A stretch of DNA of 5,945 nucleotides from an uncultured Lachnospiraceae bacterium. Its GTDB lineage: Bacteria; Bacillota; Clostridia; Lachnospirales; Lachnospiraceae. Positions 5,097 to 5,945 of this stretch are shown here, one piece after another; position 1 is the stretch's first letter, and each line of letters starts with the position of its first letter. A model generated the notes under the pieces. That model saw only the letters and a program-made list of their open reading frames with translations, searched no databases and had not been told where the DNA came from. The position numbers were made by a program, and so were the translations under genes. Location of the stretch: contig CATZYB010000154.1 in the NCBI GenBank assembly GCA_958426095.1, positions 1-5,945 of the forward strand. Reading direction: 5' to 3'.

Positions 5097-5828
5097 TCAG
5101 CGCCGGAACAGGCCAAAACGCCGTTTATTCATCTTCGTCGGTGTATATGGCGGAAGTTTCGCTGCCGCGGCCTCCTGGTAACCCCTCTGACGTCCCCGTA
5201 TGGCTTCATCCAGCTTTCTGAACCGCATTTCTTCCCTCTGCTCTCTCTCCTGTTCTATGGCATCCATTTCCCCCAGAAGACGCTCTGTCACCTGACGTGC
5301 AATGGACTCCTCCAGTTTCAAATTATTCGCCTGAAGCGCCTGAGACACGATACCATCCATTATGTATTTAAAATGGCTCATCTTCTCAGCCGGACTGACG
5401 CTGACAACCGTCGGAGCTTCAGCGCTCTGTACTTCTGCCAATTCTGCCGCTGCCGTTTCTTTCACATTTTTCTCCTCAATCTTTTGAACCTTCTCTCCTG
5501 TCCCCTGTGCCTTTTCTTCAAGTTTTTTTGATTTTTCTTCAGACTCGGTAAAGTTTTGCCGCACATTGTCCAAAGAAATAATATTTGTACCCTTTTCTTC
5601 GTCAAACATAATCTCAAGAACATCTTTTAGCGCTTTCAACTGAAATCCTCTGTCTTTTAACGCCCGTATCTGGCAAAATACATCGATTTCCCGCTGTGTA
5701 TAATAACGATGGCCCATTTCATTCCTTGGTATGTCCAGCGACAGCTCGTCCTCCCAGTACCGAAGTACATGGGATTCAACTTTTACTATCTTCGCTGCAT
5801 CTGATATTGTGTATCGCATCTCTTCCAT
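5097..5828 (-). CDS. MerR-type DNA-binding protein with coiled-coil and basic tail
   Basis: A 243-residue protein. Residues about 4-72 are a MerR-family winged helix-turn-helix: YTISDAAKIVKVESHVLRYW, then IPRNEMGHRYYTQREIDVF and ALKDRGFQLKALKDVL. Residues about 95-135 are Lys/Glu-rich and probably coiled-coil, followed by a Ser/Ala/Val linker (135-147). A second helical segment at about 165-222 is highly charged (EQEREQREEMRFRKLDEAIR) and resembles the DUF3967-like tail of MerR-type proteins of Firmicutes. The end, KMNKRRFGLFRR, is strongly basic. No effector-binding cysteines or ligand domain are seen, so it is not a metal-sensing MerR. The layout recalls RacA-type chromosome-anchoring proteins, but orthology is not shown. 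ATG 5828 is chosen because GGAGG lies 6 bases upstream; an in-frame TTG at 5864 lies in the leader. It has its own promoter and is convergent with ferredoxin. Confidence 0.85.
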   Translation of the reverse strand: MEEMRYTISDAAKIVKVESHVLRYWEDELSLDIPRNEMGHRYYTQREIDVFCQIRALKDRGFQLKALKDVLEIMFDEEKGTNIISLDNVRQNFTESEEKSKKLEEKAQGTGEKVQKIEEKNVKETAAAELAEVQSAEAPTVVSVSPAEKMSHFKYIMDGIVSQALQANNLKLEESIARQVTERLLGEMDAIEQEREQREEMRFRKLDEAIRGRQRGYQEAAAAKLPPYTPTKMNKRRFGLFRR

Positions 5829-5834
5829 AGAATA

Positions 5835-5839
5835 CCTCC
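5835..5839 (-). promoter_or_regulatory. Ribosome-binding site of the MerR-type gene (fixes the start)
   Basis: On the minus strand GGAGG is followed by TATTCT and then ATG at 5828. This favours that ATG over the later in-frame ATG at 5819 and over TTG at 5864. Confidence 0.75.
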
Positions 5840-5868
5840 ACTCAACCTTCTCGTTATCTAACAATCAA

Positions 5869-5896
5869 ATTATAGCAAACCCCTAAAATATTTCAA
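5869..5896 (-). promoter_or_regulatory. Promoter of the MerR-type gene
   Basis: On the minus strand, TTGAAA (5896-5891) and perfect TATAAT (5874-5869) are 16 bases apart, and TGC directly before TATAAT makes it an extended -10. The start would be near 5862, with a leader of about 34 bases. Confidence 0.72.
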
Positions 5897-5945
5897 TTTT
5901 ATCCCCAAACAACTTGTCGACACCGCCTGATCGAAAAACAAAAAA

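Noticed and set aside
4926..5531. Plus-strand open frame of 201 residues running from ferredoxin through the terminator into the opposite gene
   Set aside because: It overlaps the ferredoxin in another frame, crosses a strong terminator and is antisense to the MerR-type gene; the composition is low-complexity Leu/Phe/Arg.
5915..5922. 8-bp palindrome TGTCGACA upstream of the MerR-type promoter
   Set aside because: It is a short single palindrome with no second copy, and too little upstream sequence is present to judge it.

Overview
The window looks like chromosomal DNA from a Gram-positive anaerobe of the class Clostridia, probably a Lachnospiraceae-type gut Firmicute. The evidence is a 2[4Fe-4S] clostridial ferredoxin, a MecA-type ClpC adaptor, a DUF1858 redox protein, a GH18 lipoprotein with an SH3 domain, strong AGGAGG ribosome-binding sites and SigA-like promoters with 16-18 base spacers. 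The family-level placement is inferred from protein style only.

Positions 1-818 are a decayed locus. The minus strand carries remnants of a sodium-dependent neurotransmitter:sodium symporter (NSS). Recognisable transporter segments are joined across missing stretches and lie in different frames. Divergent to it is an XRE/Cro-type regulator on the plus strand. It has lost its start codon at the junction with the transporter remnant, and its middle is missing, so its C-terminal tail lies out of frame. Both look like deletion-compressed pseudogenes. The last 80 bases of the regulator remnant also form, on the opposite strand, a hairpin plus T-run that probably terminates the next operon.

Positions 815-3209 are a two-gene minus-strand operon with a clear promoter (TTGCCT-17-TATAAT, 3181-3209). 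A 197-residue protein with two membrane segments is followed after 30 bases by a 569-residue GH18-family lipoprotein, likely an envelope-anchored glycan or peptidoglycan hydrolase.

A 409-base AT-rich divergent spacer (3149-3557) separates this operon from mecA (3558-4343, plus), which has its own promoter and is followed by a bidirectional hairpin terminator.

Positions 4398-5026 hold two small redox genes transcribed divergently: a DUF1858 CxxC protein (minus) and a 57-residue ferredoxin (plus). Each has a promoter. Between them, at 4725-4743, is a perfect 7-bp-arm inverted repeat that matches 11 of 14 informative positions of the Fur-type 7-1-7 operator, hinting at metal or redox control.

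A strong perfect hairpin (5047-5076) terminates the ferredoxin and probably also the convergent last gene. That gene is a MerR-type DNA-binding protein with a long charged coiled-coil and a basic C-terminal tail (5097-5828, minus), with its own promoter near the window end. I see no tRNA, rRNA, CRISPR array or insertion sequence. The most unusual parts are the deletion-compressed transporter/regulator locus and the Fur-like palindrome.
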